Source: Neopestalotiopsis rosae (lineage: Eukaryota > Ascomycota > Sordariomycetes > Amphisphaeriales > Sporocadaceae). Taken from it: a stretch of 64,000 nt of DNA. Made by a program: the position numbers and the translations under genes. Positions 44,362-56,954 of this stretch are shown here, piece by piece. The stretch spans positions 62,001 through 126,000 of the forward strand of contig JALGAS010000005.1 of assembly GCA_023078685.1 (NCBI GenBank). Reading direction: 5' to 3'. The notes beneath the pieces are model-generated. The model had not been told where the DNA came from. It searched no databases and was given only the letters and a program-made list of their open reading frames with translations. Each line of letters starts with the position of its first letter. Position 1 is the stretch's first letter.

Positions 44362-44736
44362 GTTGAAAACGCGATGGTTTCTTGTGATGCCCCAATCAAA
44401 TACCAAAGTGGTAGGACTGTCATATTTATGTCAGAATAGGCCTTGCGTCGTGAGCAAGAAACAAATCGGTTGTTCTCACGGGTGCGGCCGTTATCTCCGA
44501 TAACTGCGCATCCTTTACCTCTTTGTGGTGGCCTGCTTTACGTTGTAGCCTATTTTTGGTCGGCACAATCGCCTATGACTTTGATACACGACTTTGGCTA
44601 GTTATCATTTTGAGTTCTATGCTAATGTGACCGGACTACAAATTTCCTGTTGAGCCCGAGCCAAGGCTCGTTTGTTTCTGTAGTCACGAATGAACAATGT
44701 ATAGAAGGTGATAACTCAATTGCAATCCCCGAACAG
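44362..44736. other. Short intergenic region
   Basis: About 375 nt between the amidohydrolase start and the ABC transporter stop, both on the minus strand. No gene is seen; it probably includes the amidohydrolase promoter. Confidence 0.5.
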
Positions 44737-47700
44737 TCATAGTGGCCATGAGATATCGCCTTCTCTGCTATCCCGGCTGCTGCACGTGTTCTCAGCTCCA
44801 AGTGATCTTGAAATTTGCCGTCGAGCATCACCAGCTTTGATCCGAGGATTTGTGGCTAACTCCTGTTGTTGACATGGCAGTCTTTTCGGCGATTGATAAG
44901 GTCCGTGTTCGTTCTTTCGAGCCAAGGGGATCCCAATTTGAGAGCCGGGTGGCGAGCTATGTTTGCTCCTCTCCGTCGCGTTGTAACGACTTCCGATCAA
45001 CTCCACTAAACGTCCATTTGTATTCAACAATTCTCCAAAAGTTCCTTGCTCCACGACACGGCCGTCATCAATAACAGCAATCTTGTCGCAGACTTTCATC
45101 AATTCCACACTATGTGTGATCAAGACCACAGCTATCGCACTCTCTTGGCCCACAGATTTCACTGTGCTCCCACCATTGACGTGGCCTACAATCGAGTCGC
45201 AAGGCCTCCAAGATGGCGCAAGTGGGCCATTGTCTGCGGGTTGTATCAATTGTGTGATGGTCCTTTGTATGTTTTCTGCAGCGTCGGGGTCCAACGCGCT
45301 TGTCGGCTCGTCAAGGACCAGTAGCTTTGGGCGGCGTACCAAAGCTCGAGCTAAGCAGATACGTTGTGTCTGGCCTCCCGAAAGGTCCTGACCACCATCT
45401 CCGACCAGAGTATTCAATCCATCTGGGAGGCTGTTGACAAAATCTAGTATGCCCGCACGGCGGGCTGCACATTCAACATTGGAAGGGTCAAGTAGTTCGC
45501 TACTCTCAGGCAAGCCGTAGATGATATTCCCTCGGATAGTGGTAGGAAATAGGAATGGCTGTTGGGATACATAGGCCATCTGGGTTTGAAGCTCGGTCAC
45601 ATCAACCATCTCTGGTGGTAGACCGGCGAAAGACAGTGAGTGGCGATTTATGGATGGCCGAACGTCCCGTACTCTAGGAATGTGAGCCGGTCTTCGTATG
45701 TTGAGCAATAAGGTAGCAAGTAATGACTTCCCACATCCCGAGTGTCCCGTCACGGCAATGGAAGAACCGGATTCAATGACAAGATTGATATTGTTGAGAA
45801 CAGAACGTGGCGAAAGTCCTGCGCTCGATTGGTAGGCGAAGGATAGACCGTTCATGCGAATAGGAAATGGTGATAACAGTTGTTTCTTCTTCCGGTTGGT
45901 CCTATCATTTCGATGTTCTACTACCTTTTGAACATGCAGTCCTGTTGAAGGCGTGTCCTTTCTGGTTGAATCCTCATCATCCGGTACCGGCAGAGTCGCG
46001 TAGTATAACAATCGCTCAGATGCTGCTCTTGCGACACTGATTGACGGAATAGAATCTGTCATTTGCGTGGTAGCGGCAAGCCCGAGAACTAAGAGATTGA
46101 TGACTCTGAGCAATCCTTCGAGGTAGTCTGGGCGTTGTTGTGAGGTGAGCAAGATTGTGGCGTAGTAGATGATGAGCGGAATGATGAGCCAAAAGATTGT
46201 TTGCCAACTGGCGAAGAGTACCGCTGTCCACGCTGCCTTTTTTATTCCAAGATTCAGGCAGTGAGCTGCGGAGTCGCCATGTTTTTTCTGAAAGTAATGT
46301 TCGGCACTGGTCACTTTCACTGTCCGGAGCTTTGTGATTGCATCAGCCATGATACAATGAGTGCAGCGTCCCATTTCAGTGTAGCGCAGCTCGCACTTGT
46401 CCATCACGTATGAATACGCTTTAATGACAGCAAACAACAGAGATCCACTTGAGAGAGCCACCAAAGATAGCCGCCAATTGACCGCGAGGGCCAACGAAAC
46501 GGTGGAGATGACCATGATGCACATCATCAGCACGCCGGGAACAAATCGAACAATGATATCACTCGCGTCTTCAGCGTCTTGACCCAAGCAAATTGCAATT
46601 ATCGCTGCAGAGTGCTTCGGCTTGTCAAAGAAGGATCTGGGCTGATGCAGAATACGCCAAAATGCTTCTGTGCGCAACGAGTTGACCCAACTCTGTCCGG
46701 CATATGACATGGAATATTGTGCGAAAAAGGTCGCAGTCGCGCCGGAACCTGCAATCAGTAAAATGTAGAGTGCCCAGTTCCGGTCGTCTGTGGTTTGGTT
46801 GTGGTGATCATTAAGCTCAGACAGTAGGTTTGCGAATACAACTGAGAAGGCCGGGATCGATATAGCAACGACCAAGCAGCTTAATAACCCGAGGGTGAGA
46901 TACAGTCGTGCCTTGGTCGTAAGGTGTGATCGAATCACCAAGTGTATCAGCCACAGAGATGTGATGTGACCTACTATTCCCACGCCAGGGTGCCGAACCG
47001 CTCTGAATTTGTCTCGTAATGAAATATCAATGAATTCACCTCGTACAGGTGACTTGTTGATGTTCTGGGAAGTCCCAAGCCATCCAGATCGTTGATGATG
47101 CACATTCAAAATTGTTGTGCATGTATTGGGAGGATCATTCAATGGTTCTTTCCCCCTGTTACTGAAATGCATCGGCCGTCCATCTCGAGACGATCCGTGT
47201 AGCAAGGTGTTTGTCTTCTCAGTTATTACTTGGTGTGGATCGTCTTCAGACAGTATATCAATTTCCGGGCGATTGACATGTGATCCTATGGTCGGGACAT
47301 CAGACGCTATTTCACCCTTTTCTAGTAGGTCCATGGTGAGTACATCTCGAGTATCCCACAATGTGAAGGCTGGCCTTGCTATTACAGTCGGCGATTGGAG
47401 ACCAAATGAAGCCATTCGAGCTGTGACGGATGCTTCACAAGGTGATACCATACTCAGCCATGTAATGGCACTTGCTGGGCTGGGGCTCCTCATATAGCTA
47501 CGAGAGCTCTGATTCGTTCTGATATGAATCTCTGGCAGCTGAATCGGTTGGCGAGAGCTCTCTGAGTCGTGATGTGCTGGTCTTGTGTAACTGTCTCCAG
47601 TGGATTCTGACGACATGGCTATTTCGCCACTACCCGCCCTTTGAAAGTGGCCCTGACGGATAGTCCGGCCATCTTTAATGACACAGACATGGTCGTTGCT

Positions 47701-49536
47701 GCGAATCTGCGCCGTATCATGAGTAATAACGATTGTCGTCTTTTGCTGTCTCCATTTCCGAATGCTATTCATGACTTGCCCTCGCGTCGCGGAATCGAGA
47801 CCTGTCATGGCTTCATCCAAAACCAAGATCGCCGAGTCTCTGATAAGTGCTCTTGCCAATAGCAGCCGTTGGCGCTGACCGCCACTCAAATGCTGCCCAT
47901 TCATGCCGATCCTGGTTTGTAAGCCATTGGGAAGCTCTCCAATGATAGAATGAGACTGGGAAACTGCTGCGACATTTTCCATGTTTGATCCCGAGATCTT
48001 GGCCGGATCAACGACCCCTAGAATTATATTTCGGTAAAGTGTGTCGTCAAATAGTGCGTCTTTTTGTTGAACCAAAGCTACATTGCTTCGAACCCATGTA
48101 GTGTCCAACTTTTGGATGGAATTCCCGTCCAGAATGACCTCACCGCTAGCAGGCTCATAGAGTTTGACTAATAAGTCAATAATGGTGCTTTTTCCAGCAC
48201 CACTAGGCCCAACAAGAAAGGTCGTCCGTCCAGCTGGTATCTGCAGACTGCAATCGTTGAGAACTAGGGAAGCAGCATTAGATGGATATGCGAAGGACAC
48301 CTTGAATCATGTTAGCAGATACCAGCTCCCGCGGGTAGTTTCAACTTACGCCACGAAATTCAATTGCACCGTAGCATCGTTCGCTAGGTAAACAACTCGA
48401 AACATGTTTGGCCGTCGTCTTCCCGTCGCATGGTGTTGTGATCGTCTGCAAGCATTGGCCTGCTAACGACCCTCTGGAGATAACTGGACACAACATTACA
48501 ATCGCTTCCATTGCCCGCAAGCCATTGAGCGCTGCGTAGAACGTGGTGACCAAGTCGCCAGAAGACAGTCCCTGGTCATGCAATTTTGCACCGTAGTAAA
48601 AGGCAACTGCAAAGAGGCATTCGAGCCAGAGTTTGACGTAGCTGCCTTGTAGACTGTATATCCTTGATTGAACCAAATGAGCCTGCATTGAACGTTTGAC
48701 GTATTCCGAATATTGCCATATCTCCTGATCGGCACCATTGCACACTTTGACCATGTCAATGGCTGTTACGGCGGACGCTGCCTGTCTTGATGCCAAGGCT
48801 AGTTGTTGCTTTTGTAATTCGAGCGCTTGATCAATCTTTCCACCAAGAATGGCCAGAATGATGATTGAAATTGGCACAGAGGCAAGAATGACAAGAGTCA
48901 ACTTCCATGAAAAGTATAACGCGACGGAGATGTTTGCAATGGCTGTTACCACGTCCACGGAGATATTTCCCAATCCAAAATGTGTGGCATTGCGCAAGTC
49001 TTTAAAATCACTGACATATGTTAGCGAAGAAAAGAGGAGAGAAAGGCGGACTTCGAAAACATAACTCACCGGTGTATCTGGACCAGCAAACTGGACGTTC
49101 CACCTGGCACACAGTCGAACCACCCGGCTTCCTTTGCCAAAAGAGCTGAGAAAGCCTCGCACTTGGCGCGTCGTAGTCCTAATTCGCTGAAAGAAACCCA
49201 GCAGAACACGAGGAGGAAGTTTGCAACCCATCCAGCAGCACCCAAAATGAGCATAACGCCACAGAACCTCGATATCTGGTTCATGATGTCGGATCTTGAG
49301 ATAAGGCTCGACCCGTAGCTGAAAACCACGCTGAGCGTTTTCCCAACGAAGATGGCCAGCGAGGCTTGGAGAATCCCAACAGCAATGGACGCGATTAAAG
49401 CCATACATAAGACGAGCGAATTCCTCCATGTTGTAAAAGCAAAGAGATGCCAGAACCTTGGCGTTTCCATGATGAGTGGTGACGCATATTGAGGGGGTTG
49501 CTTTTGCTCACAACCGTCAGTGCTGCCCTCGGCCAT
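44737..49536 (-). CDS. ABCB-type full ABC transporter, possibly Ste6-like
   Basis: An ATP-driven exporter with two membrane and two nucleotide-binding halves. Three exons (introns 49011-49069 and 48301-48349) give 1563 aa from the ATG at 49536. TMD1 lies at about 30-340. NBD1 starts at about 376 and has Walker A GPSGAGKST, signature LSGGQRQRLLLARAL, Walker B ILVLDEAM and ITHD. A long Ser-rich linker (about 600-810) follows, then TMD2, then NBD2 with Walker A GHSGCGKS, signature LSGGQTQRICLARAL, Walker B LLVLDEPTSALDP and LITHS. Both ATP sites keep their catalytic Glu. The total length exceeds typical MDR proteins (about 1300 aa) because of the linker and a polar C-terminal tail. The layout suits a-pheromone exporters of the Ste6 type as well as drug exporters; the choice is not settled. 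Confidence 0.9.
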
Positions 49537-50227
49537 GTTTTGGCACCTTGTCAAGGTTGAAAGATTGTACTGTCTTTTCGAAGTTCACTGTCGTACTCAA
49601 TCAACCCTTTGAGATTACCGCAATGTTGTGTTGATGGTGGCAGCAATCAAGAGCCGCTCGATCTCTCAAGGCTTGCGACCATCGCAAGAAATCGAGTTGG
49701 TAATTTTCTGGGTGGTTGATTGTCATCGATCCGTACGAAAATTGCCTGCTACTGGTGATCAAAGGAAGATTTTTTTTTCTTAGGTGTTTTTTCGAGTTAC
49801 CGCGGGGAAAGTGCCGAGAGACAAAATCGTCCCAGCAACGGTTGCCGCCTTGCAGCTTTTTTGTCAACAGGCAGACAACATGAAACCAGGGCCAAGCGAT
49901 ATCAGAGTTGCGTATTTCCAACGCCTCCTTTTCGACGAGAAACATTCTGGTATTTAACACATCCAGCTACGCGGCACCTATATACTGTAGCTCCACTGTT
50001 TGTTTCGCCTGCAATCTCGAGCAGATATCGGAAATTCAGCTGGAGGCGAAGAAACCAATCTGCATCACGGTGGTCGTTCCTCAATCCTTTACCGTCACAA
50101 AACTTGTTGCGGATCTATGAATCGGCGCCACGGAAATTCGAGCCATCAACAGCATAACGCGGAAACTGAGCCTCATCTAGCCCAGGCGCAACCGACCGGA
50201 GTATTTGTCAGAAGTGCCAGACACTTT
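49537..50227. other. Intergenic region without recognised gene
   Basis: About 690 nt upstream of the ABC transporter and downstream of the PBDC1-like gene. No recognised gene is present. Confidence 0.5.
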
Positions 50228-50780
50228 TTAGGACTTGTTGGCCTTCTCCTTTTGCTTCTCCTCGTAGATCCAGTCATTGAGACCGTTGCGATTCCTTAGA
50301 ATCTCGATAGCGTAGAATTGCATGCGTGGGACAAAAATGGTGCCCTCTTGGGTGTACTCTGTCTTGGGATCGGCGCGGACCATGGTGCCAAAGTTGTAGT
50401 CTTCGACAGTCTTCTCGTACTTCATCATGAACTCGCGCCACCGCTTCTTTCCCTCGGGACTCTTCATTTCGTCTTCGTTGACAGGCTTGGCGGGGTCATA
50501 TTCGGGGAACGCTGTCTTGACGTGCTCGCAGATCTCGTCGTCAAACTTGGTGAGACGGATGGTCGAGCCCTTGACCTTTTCGAGGATTGACCAGTAGATC
50601 TCCATGTGCTGAACAACCTTCACGGCAAACTGCTTCTCCATCTATTCGAGTGTCAGTAGCCTACCTTGCAGTGCAATCAAGAAAAGAGGTAGTACTTACA
50701 TCCTCCAGGTTCTGGGCATTCTCAGGGTCGAAGCCTGGCGGCGGTGCCGGGTTGTTTGCTGCAAGCTCGCGGATATCCAT
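50228..50780 (-). CDS. PBDC1/Ypl225w-type protein (putative eEF1A chaperone)
   Basis: Two exons (intron 50642-50699) give 164 aa. The N-terminus has MDIRELAANNPAPPPGFDPENAQ. The PBDC1 core (about 28-150) contains EKQFAVKVVQHMEIYWSILEKV, IRLTKFDDEICEHVKTAFPE, KKRWREFMMKYEKTVEDYNFGT and FVPRMQFYAIEILRNRNGLNDWI. Length and motifs match the small eukaryotic family of yeast Ypl225w, which has been reported as a co-translational chaperone for translation factor eEF1A; the older name mentions polysaccharide biosynthesis without good support. The protein is cytosolic, has no signal peptide, and ends in a short Lys-rich tail. Confidence 0.92.
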
Positions 50781-51186
50781 GATGGCTGACGTGATTATTT
50801 GTTTTCTGTGTTCTGCTGGGAGGTTTTGGATTAATCCAAGTCGTTACTCTAGTAATACTCGCTCGCTGTTCCTTCTTGCTGGCAAAGAAGATGAAAGTTT
50901 GTGATGGAATCTTTGAGTTAGATGGGAGGTGCGCAAAGCTGCCCAAAATTTCTGCCCCGCCATCAAGGTCCAGGCTGGTTTGACTGGGTGTCTGCCGCGA
51001 CTTTGCGCCTGTGGCGTTTGGCGGGGTAAAAATCCATGCCTGTGACGCAGCTAGAAGACAAACAGCCGACAGTACTCATAAGCTTGGCGGCGGGCAGGCC
51101 TTCAATGTTGGATCGAATCTACCTATGTAGAAGTGGATGCCGATGATTCCCCGGCGCGTTACCTTAAGAATAGCAATCGGTAGAAT

Positions 51187-51202
51187 ACCTACCTACCTAC
51201 CT
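51187..51202. repeat. ACCT tetranucleotide microsatellite, four units
   Basis: Four consecutive ACCT units in intergenic DNA. Confidence 0.8.
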
Positions 51203-52664
51203 AAGGTTACCTAGTAGCGCGCAGACTTCTCTCTACTAGTCGATACTTGGGAAACGGCTTTCTTGTTCAACTCCCTCGCGCTAGGTAAAATCCTCTTCTA
51301 GCATTCGAGGTAGACCTCCAGCGTGCATTTGCTTCGAGAGTATCGTTATATTGACTACGAGACTTTAAACAGACGCGGTTGTCTTGCCGACCAACCATTC
51401 TTCAATTCTCGCGCCAAGTCAAGCTTGATCGACTGAAGAACACCTACCCAGATCAACTGGACTTTTGATCCTTTATATAATTGATGTAAAGGCGGTACGA
51501 TCTCTTCAGGAGATGGTGGGGTCGGCCAATTTCTCCCCAGATCCGACCAAAGGTAAAATCTCCTATAAGATTCAGTGGGTCTCATTTCTGATTGTATCGA
51601 TGGTGTATTGAGGTCACCCATTTGAGTTTGTTCGACTTTATAAGTCTGGCAAGCCTTGCTCGAGTGCTTGTGTAGGTAGCACCACTCTCCAGGGAGCTAT
51701 TGATGTTTGAAGCCGTGCCTTTTGGCCTCGAATGAAACGGGCCGTCTTAAAAGTGCCATGTGAAGTAGTCATTAAACGAATGCTCAGATAGGGGGGATAT
51801 TTAGAGGATATTTTGACTAGTGTGGTCTTGTCCCACAGTGCCCAAACTCGCGATCTGGATCGTCACCTAGTACATGATTGGCAATGTGCTGAGCCCCTAA
51901 ATATACCTAGTACTGCTTGTATCAGTGAGTCAGGTTGAGCGAAGGTACGGTTGTTGTTCATTACAATGTCTATATTAAGTAATCAAAAACTCGTCGAGTT
52001 ATCTCCACAAGTCATCAATCATGAGTGCTCACGGACAAAGCAAGCAGAGTTGACACTCCCGGCCGGCTAAGCCATGGCTCCATACCGCCGTTGAGTTGGA
52101 GCTGCACAACGTTATTGACCCTACATCAAGTATGTCAAATAAAACTTGTGGTCTTTGGTATCTTCTGTCTGGGGCCAACGAACTTTTCATCGTAAATGGC
52201 CATTTGTACGTCTTGATGATTGAGCATGAGCGCAACAGTAAAGCTTGGGATTGAGATTCGACAGTTGGGTTTCAACGTTGCAATTTGACATGGGAACAGC
52301 GCTTCATTCAGTGTCCAAGAAGAACGGGTATGTTCCTTTGAAGCTTGGTCAAGGGTCGGAACAGCTTCCTCCCTCCGTCATGGTCAGGCATTCGTTCCGT
52401 TTGCTGATGTCTTTGGTTACCCAGTGAACGCCAGACAGCATGTAGCTCGCACTCGGAAGACTACAGTTGGCAAGCACCTCGCACACTGCGAGTGGCCATT
52501 CACTTTACCAAGACAAGCATGCAGGCTGTGAGCTGATTCAGTAGCTGATCGGACAATGGCAGAATTGTGAGCTCGTCAAAGACAACAACCTTTGTGTTAG
52601 GCGGCAGATTCGATTCATTGCTTGCGGTCCACGAATTTCGGCGCAAAACGTCACATCATTTGGT

Positions 52665-52693
52665 AAAAGCTTGTCAAAAGCTTGTCAAAAGCT
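52665..52693. repeat. 11-bp direct tandem repeat, about 2.6 copies
   Basis: The unit AAAAGCTTGTC occurs twice in full and once in part, in the upstream region of the following gene. It contains a HindIII-type AAGCTT palindrome in each unit. No role is known. Confidence 0.85.
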
Positions 52694-53013
52694 GAGAAGG
52701 AGCCAGAAAATTCTCTGGGACGGCCTACATCTTGCGTCATACTTTCTAGCATTCTATTTTCGGGCATTCGAAGCTTCCTCGTCAACTATCTGCAATCTTC
52801 ACTGCTTGGCGGGTTGACGAGACATTGTGCTTCTTTGACGCCGGCCAAGGCGCTGAACTAGAGGCTGGCCAAGTTGCTACAAACAAACAAAACTGGCCAG
52901 TCGTTCACCGATTCCAGTAATTACATCACCAATTCCACCTTGCTGCCGCAAGAGTCTGGTGGTGAAACATTGTTCTTACTATCTATCCCCTCTAGTCCTA
53001 GAATACAGCCATC

Positions 53014-55137
53014 ATGGACGCGAGAAGCCGAGGTACGTCACATTTTGTCTCACTTTTCTCACGCCCATAGATCAAGAGAAAATGATGGCTAATGACCTTT
53101 CCAGCCAAATCTCTTCCAGCTTTGCGGCAGGTGGCCGAACAGCAAGCCAGATGTGCATCCACGGTGCTGCATTCGCACACCATGACGCCGCAGACTGTCG
53201 AGTTCCCAATTCCAAAATCCCCCATTGTACTCGAACAGATATCAGTTCCGGCATGGGATAGAGAAATCGACATTGTATTCAGCAGAGTCCCGACCACTGC
53301 CAGGGGCCAAGCTAAAGACTTCTTGGAGGATTCATTTGACGCATCAGCTGAATCTGAGGGGACGAGCGCATGTTCGAACCGTGAATCGCCAGAGCTGGAT
53401 CCTGATGACGGCAATTCCCTGCAACCGATACGGGAAATCGCGAAAGGATATCAAGAGTCTGTTGACGAGCGGCATCGCAGAGTTACGACGAGTTTACTCA
53501 AAAAGAGACCCAACAACATCGAAGGAAACAAAAATTACTCTCTCCTGGTCCTGCCCGAAAATGTTCGACGCAAAATATGGGGTTTTGTCATGGCCACCGA
53601 CCCTGCCAAACCCCAAAAGCCGATCAGGATTCAAAGTTTCGATCCATTTTACAAAGGCGTATGGGAAGCTGCCAATTTCCAAAGCACTCGGGAGCTTTTT
53701 ACACCTTGTTCAGGTGCTGTAAAAGCATCTGCTTCTATGCGAGCAGATTGCCTGGCCTATCTACTCACATCCTATCGCTTTCACCTCGTCTTCTCGCCAT
53801 TTGTCACGCAGAAAATCTGTCCGCAGCTGTTCCACTGGATCGATCATTACTGCCACCTTATGGAGTACATGACCATTGAAATAGACTTGAGCAAACTCGG
53901 ATTTGGTGCGTCTCCAGAAGCCCAAAGTCTGAGCTGGGGATTGAGAAACATCCTCATCTCTATGAGACGATTTGTAACCGTTCAGTCGAAGAAGAGGATG
54001 ACTCCTCATGATACTTTAGTCATCATAGCGCGTCGATATCACGGACGAAGGCCTACAACGAGTGATATCATGGAGGCCCCGCCATACTGTCCTCCAGAAG
54101 CGGACTTTACCGCTGCTACACCACTTCTAAAACTTCGCGGACAGGTCAAGGTACTCCGCCTGGCTGGTTTCAACACATCAACTACCAATACACTCATTAC
54201 ATCCATATTCCCAAACATGGATTTTGACGACAAGGAAACTCTTCAGAACCATTGTAGTCGTTCGTTTGTCTCGACAATATGGCCATTCATTCCTGGCCAA
54301 GTCTCCATTCACCAGGAGGGCAAAATTCCTAAGGACAAGTTGATCAGGGCTGTGCCACTGGAGTCCATTACGCCGACAAAGAAAGTAGCCATGGCGAAGA
54401 AACAGATTGAGAAATTGAAAGAGATGCTTGATGTGCATGATCCGCAGAAGAGAGGCAGCCGACAGACCAGTTCCGAACTGGACCGCGGATTGGGCACTTT
54501 AGTACATCGCGAAGTGGGTATACAACGAAGACGAGGTGCTCCAGGCCTTGCCCGACTGGGTGATAATATGAAACCCAACCAACGTCGGTGGTCCAAGATT
54601 GAGAGTCCAGTACCATCACCACATAGTCCCATGCTGGACGCCCGAACGACCGATGAGGAGAAGCGCCAGAGCTATGCCAGCTTTGCCAGTACGACTCCCA
54701 GCATTCAAATCGAGGATATGAGCGACGTTTACATGCCGATCCCAGGCGAGCGCGATTCGGTGGATCAAATAAATGCAAACGACCAATCGACTCAAGAAAC
54801 AACACCGATAGACGAATCTAAACGCTACAGTCAAGCTAGTTCGGGAAGTCTAAGAAGCACACGAAGCCTCCGATGGCTCACAGGTCGCAGAAACCGCAAG
54901 GACAGCGCGCGCAGCTCAAAGGACACGTCAACAGTGGACCTCGCCAATGATGAGCATCCGGTACCCAAGGCGCTAGAGAAGAAAGATTCAGTCAAAAGAC
55001 CGCGCAGGAAGAGGAGTTTCATCGATGCTCTTCGCGGTCGGGAACGCTCAAACGCACACACCTGTATGGCCGAACCGGAACTTCCAGACTTGTCCAAGGT
55101 TCTATATGCTCAAACTCAAACTCAAGACAAAGTGTAG
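53014..55137 (+). CDS. F-box/2EXR-like hypothetical protein
   Basis: Two exons (tiny first exon 53014-53032, intron 53033-53104) give 683 aa. A start at 53092 is possible without splicing, but the short first exon has a good GTACGT donor and keeps frame. A motif resembling the start of an F-box/2EXR domain lies at about 155-170 (LLVLPENVRRKIWGFVM). A conserved-looking middle region follows, with QSTRELFTPCSGAVKAS and YHCHLMEYMTIEIDLSKLGF-like sequence (here HYCHLMEYMTIEI). The C-terminal third is Ser/Arg/Lys-rich and probably disordered, with RRKRSF basic clusters near the end. The function is unknown. Confidence 0.8.
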
Positions 55138-56954
55138 AAACTTTGATCTCTCCACAAAGGAGGTGAAAATCGAGTGTCTACGCGGTCTTCTCTTGAACTG
55201 TGACCGGGTTCCCCGCAGTGCAGCGTTCTCTGGATATTACAGTGCGCCACAATCAATACATGCGACACCCCGTCCGGAAATTGGGGATTTCATACCAAAG
55301 ACCTGATACATTCTACATGGTGTTCGAGCGTCAGTGCTCATACCGACACAGATCATGCACTGGCGGTAATATTAGACCTACAGAAGGGGGGCTTGAAATT
55401 GATGACTTCCGAAATCCAACCACTGACTTCCGTATCTCAGTCTACTAATCAGGAATCTTTGTGCCGCAATCGCATTGGAAAGGATGGATAGGATCAGTCT
55501 CTCTCATTCCAGGCCATCAATAATTAAATCTCGACCTTTGGAGGCTTTGGAGGCACCGCTACCCATGGCTTCATGCTGCTGGTAATTAATAATCATTTGA
55601 CACGCGACCTATGATTTATGACGAACAGTAAAAGAGATGTGAGCAACAGTTTTGGCTGCGAGCTTGCATGGCGATGATCGAGGGATGATGCGATGAGGCA
55701 GCCCTCATGGTAGCTGGCTAGGGGCGGACCGACAGACCGGTAGCTACAATAGGCTATACAAAGCATTTACTTATACTTCGAGCCTGAAATCACCCCTCCT
55801 AGACTCTTCTCGCCATCTAATTCTCCATTCTTTAGTCCGCGTGCTTTGGTAGTCCTTGATTGCCCTCAACGGGTACACTGACCTGCTTTATGAGCAGTAC
55901 GTGGTAGTCAGAGAAATCCATATCCAGTAGAGAATACAGAATACAATATCGTCGCGACAGCGCTAGGAAAGATATGATTGGGAGGGAGGGGAAAAAGGAA
56001 AAGTCCAGCCGAGCTAAACTTTACAGACCACAGGGCTGATAGGGCCATGGTGAATCAATACTTACATGGTATGATGAACTAGAAGTGCGCCGAACAACAT
56101 GTATTACCACGTACATCGGACGCAATAGGTAGCAATTCGGTGAATCGCCTGGCTGAAATCTTCTTCGCTATGGGGTGTCTGATTATAACCTACATCTCAT
56201 GCTTCACCTAGTTCGTTGCAGTTACACATGTGGTCGGCATTCCGCTTATTCCCGCACATGGCCAGCTCGAGACCTGCATGATGGTTATTGACAGCGCTGG
56301 GGGCCTTTGGGACCGATCAATAACCTGGGTTAAATCTGAGAAAACCCGGTGCCCGGCCTCTCCCCCACGTGCCGCGATGGGAATAAACGGAAATATCTTG
56401 CACCTGCACATAAGCTTTCGCCAGTAACATGTCTACACCATAAGCGGCATGGTGGACAGCACAGGTGGATCTATTTCGTCAATTCCCGTCCAAATTTCCC
56501 ATCCTCTGGACAAGTCAACCAGGAACCGACGAGAATGGCGGAGTTCCAGCGCCCACAGGAGTCACCGCCCAGCTTCTGCGCTCCTCGTTTTCAGGCTCAG
56601 TACTCCTTGGCTTGCCCTGCCCAGCCCAGGGTTTGCACACAGGTATATCGGATGAAGCCCCATCGTTGGATTTCCTCTATCGGCACATGGATCTCTTTAA
56701 TGTAGGAAAGCGCGGGGAAAAAACGGGCGTGTCCTCATGAGCCAACATTCCGTGCAAACTTGCCTTTCAGCTCACTGCACTTGAAAGACTCCAAGGCTCC
56801 CCAGAAACCAGTCGCTCATTTTATTTTTTGAAATCACTAGTCCGCCGCACGCTCCTGTCTCTTGCCAACGGATAATCAAGACTGGCTCACTTGAAAAGTC
56901 CCCATTCCTGTGCGTTCTCTCTTTGTCACTCGATACACCACGACACAAGCGCGG
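55138..56954. other. Intergenic region without recognised gene
   Basis: About 1.8 kb. Several overlapping frames at 56350-56740 are under 120 codons, lack family features and are taken as leader or non-coding sequence of the following transporter. Confidence 0.5.

Larger units (their letters stand above)
50781..53013. other. Intergenic region without recognised gene
   Basis: About 2.2 kb of divergent upstream sequence. It contains an ACCT tetranucleotide repeat (51187-51202) and an 11-bp direct repeat (52665-52693). One minus-strand frame of 88 codons at 51355-51621 begins with ATG but matches no family I know. Confidence 0.5.

Noticed and set aside
51355..51621. 88-codon minus-strand frame starting with ATG
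   Set aside because: Composition is plausible but there is no family signature, no intron evidence and no neighbour support.
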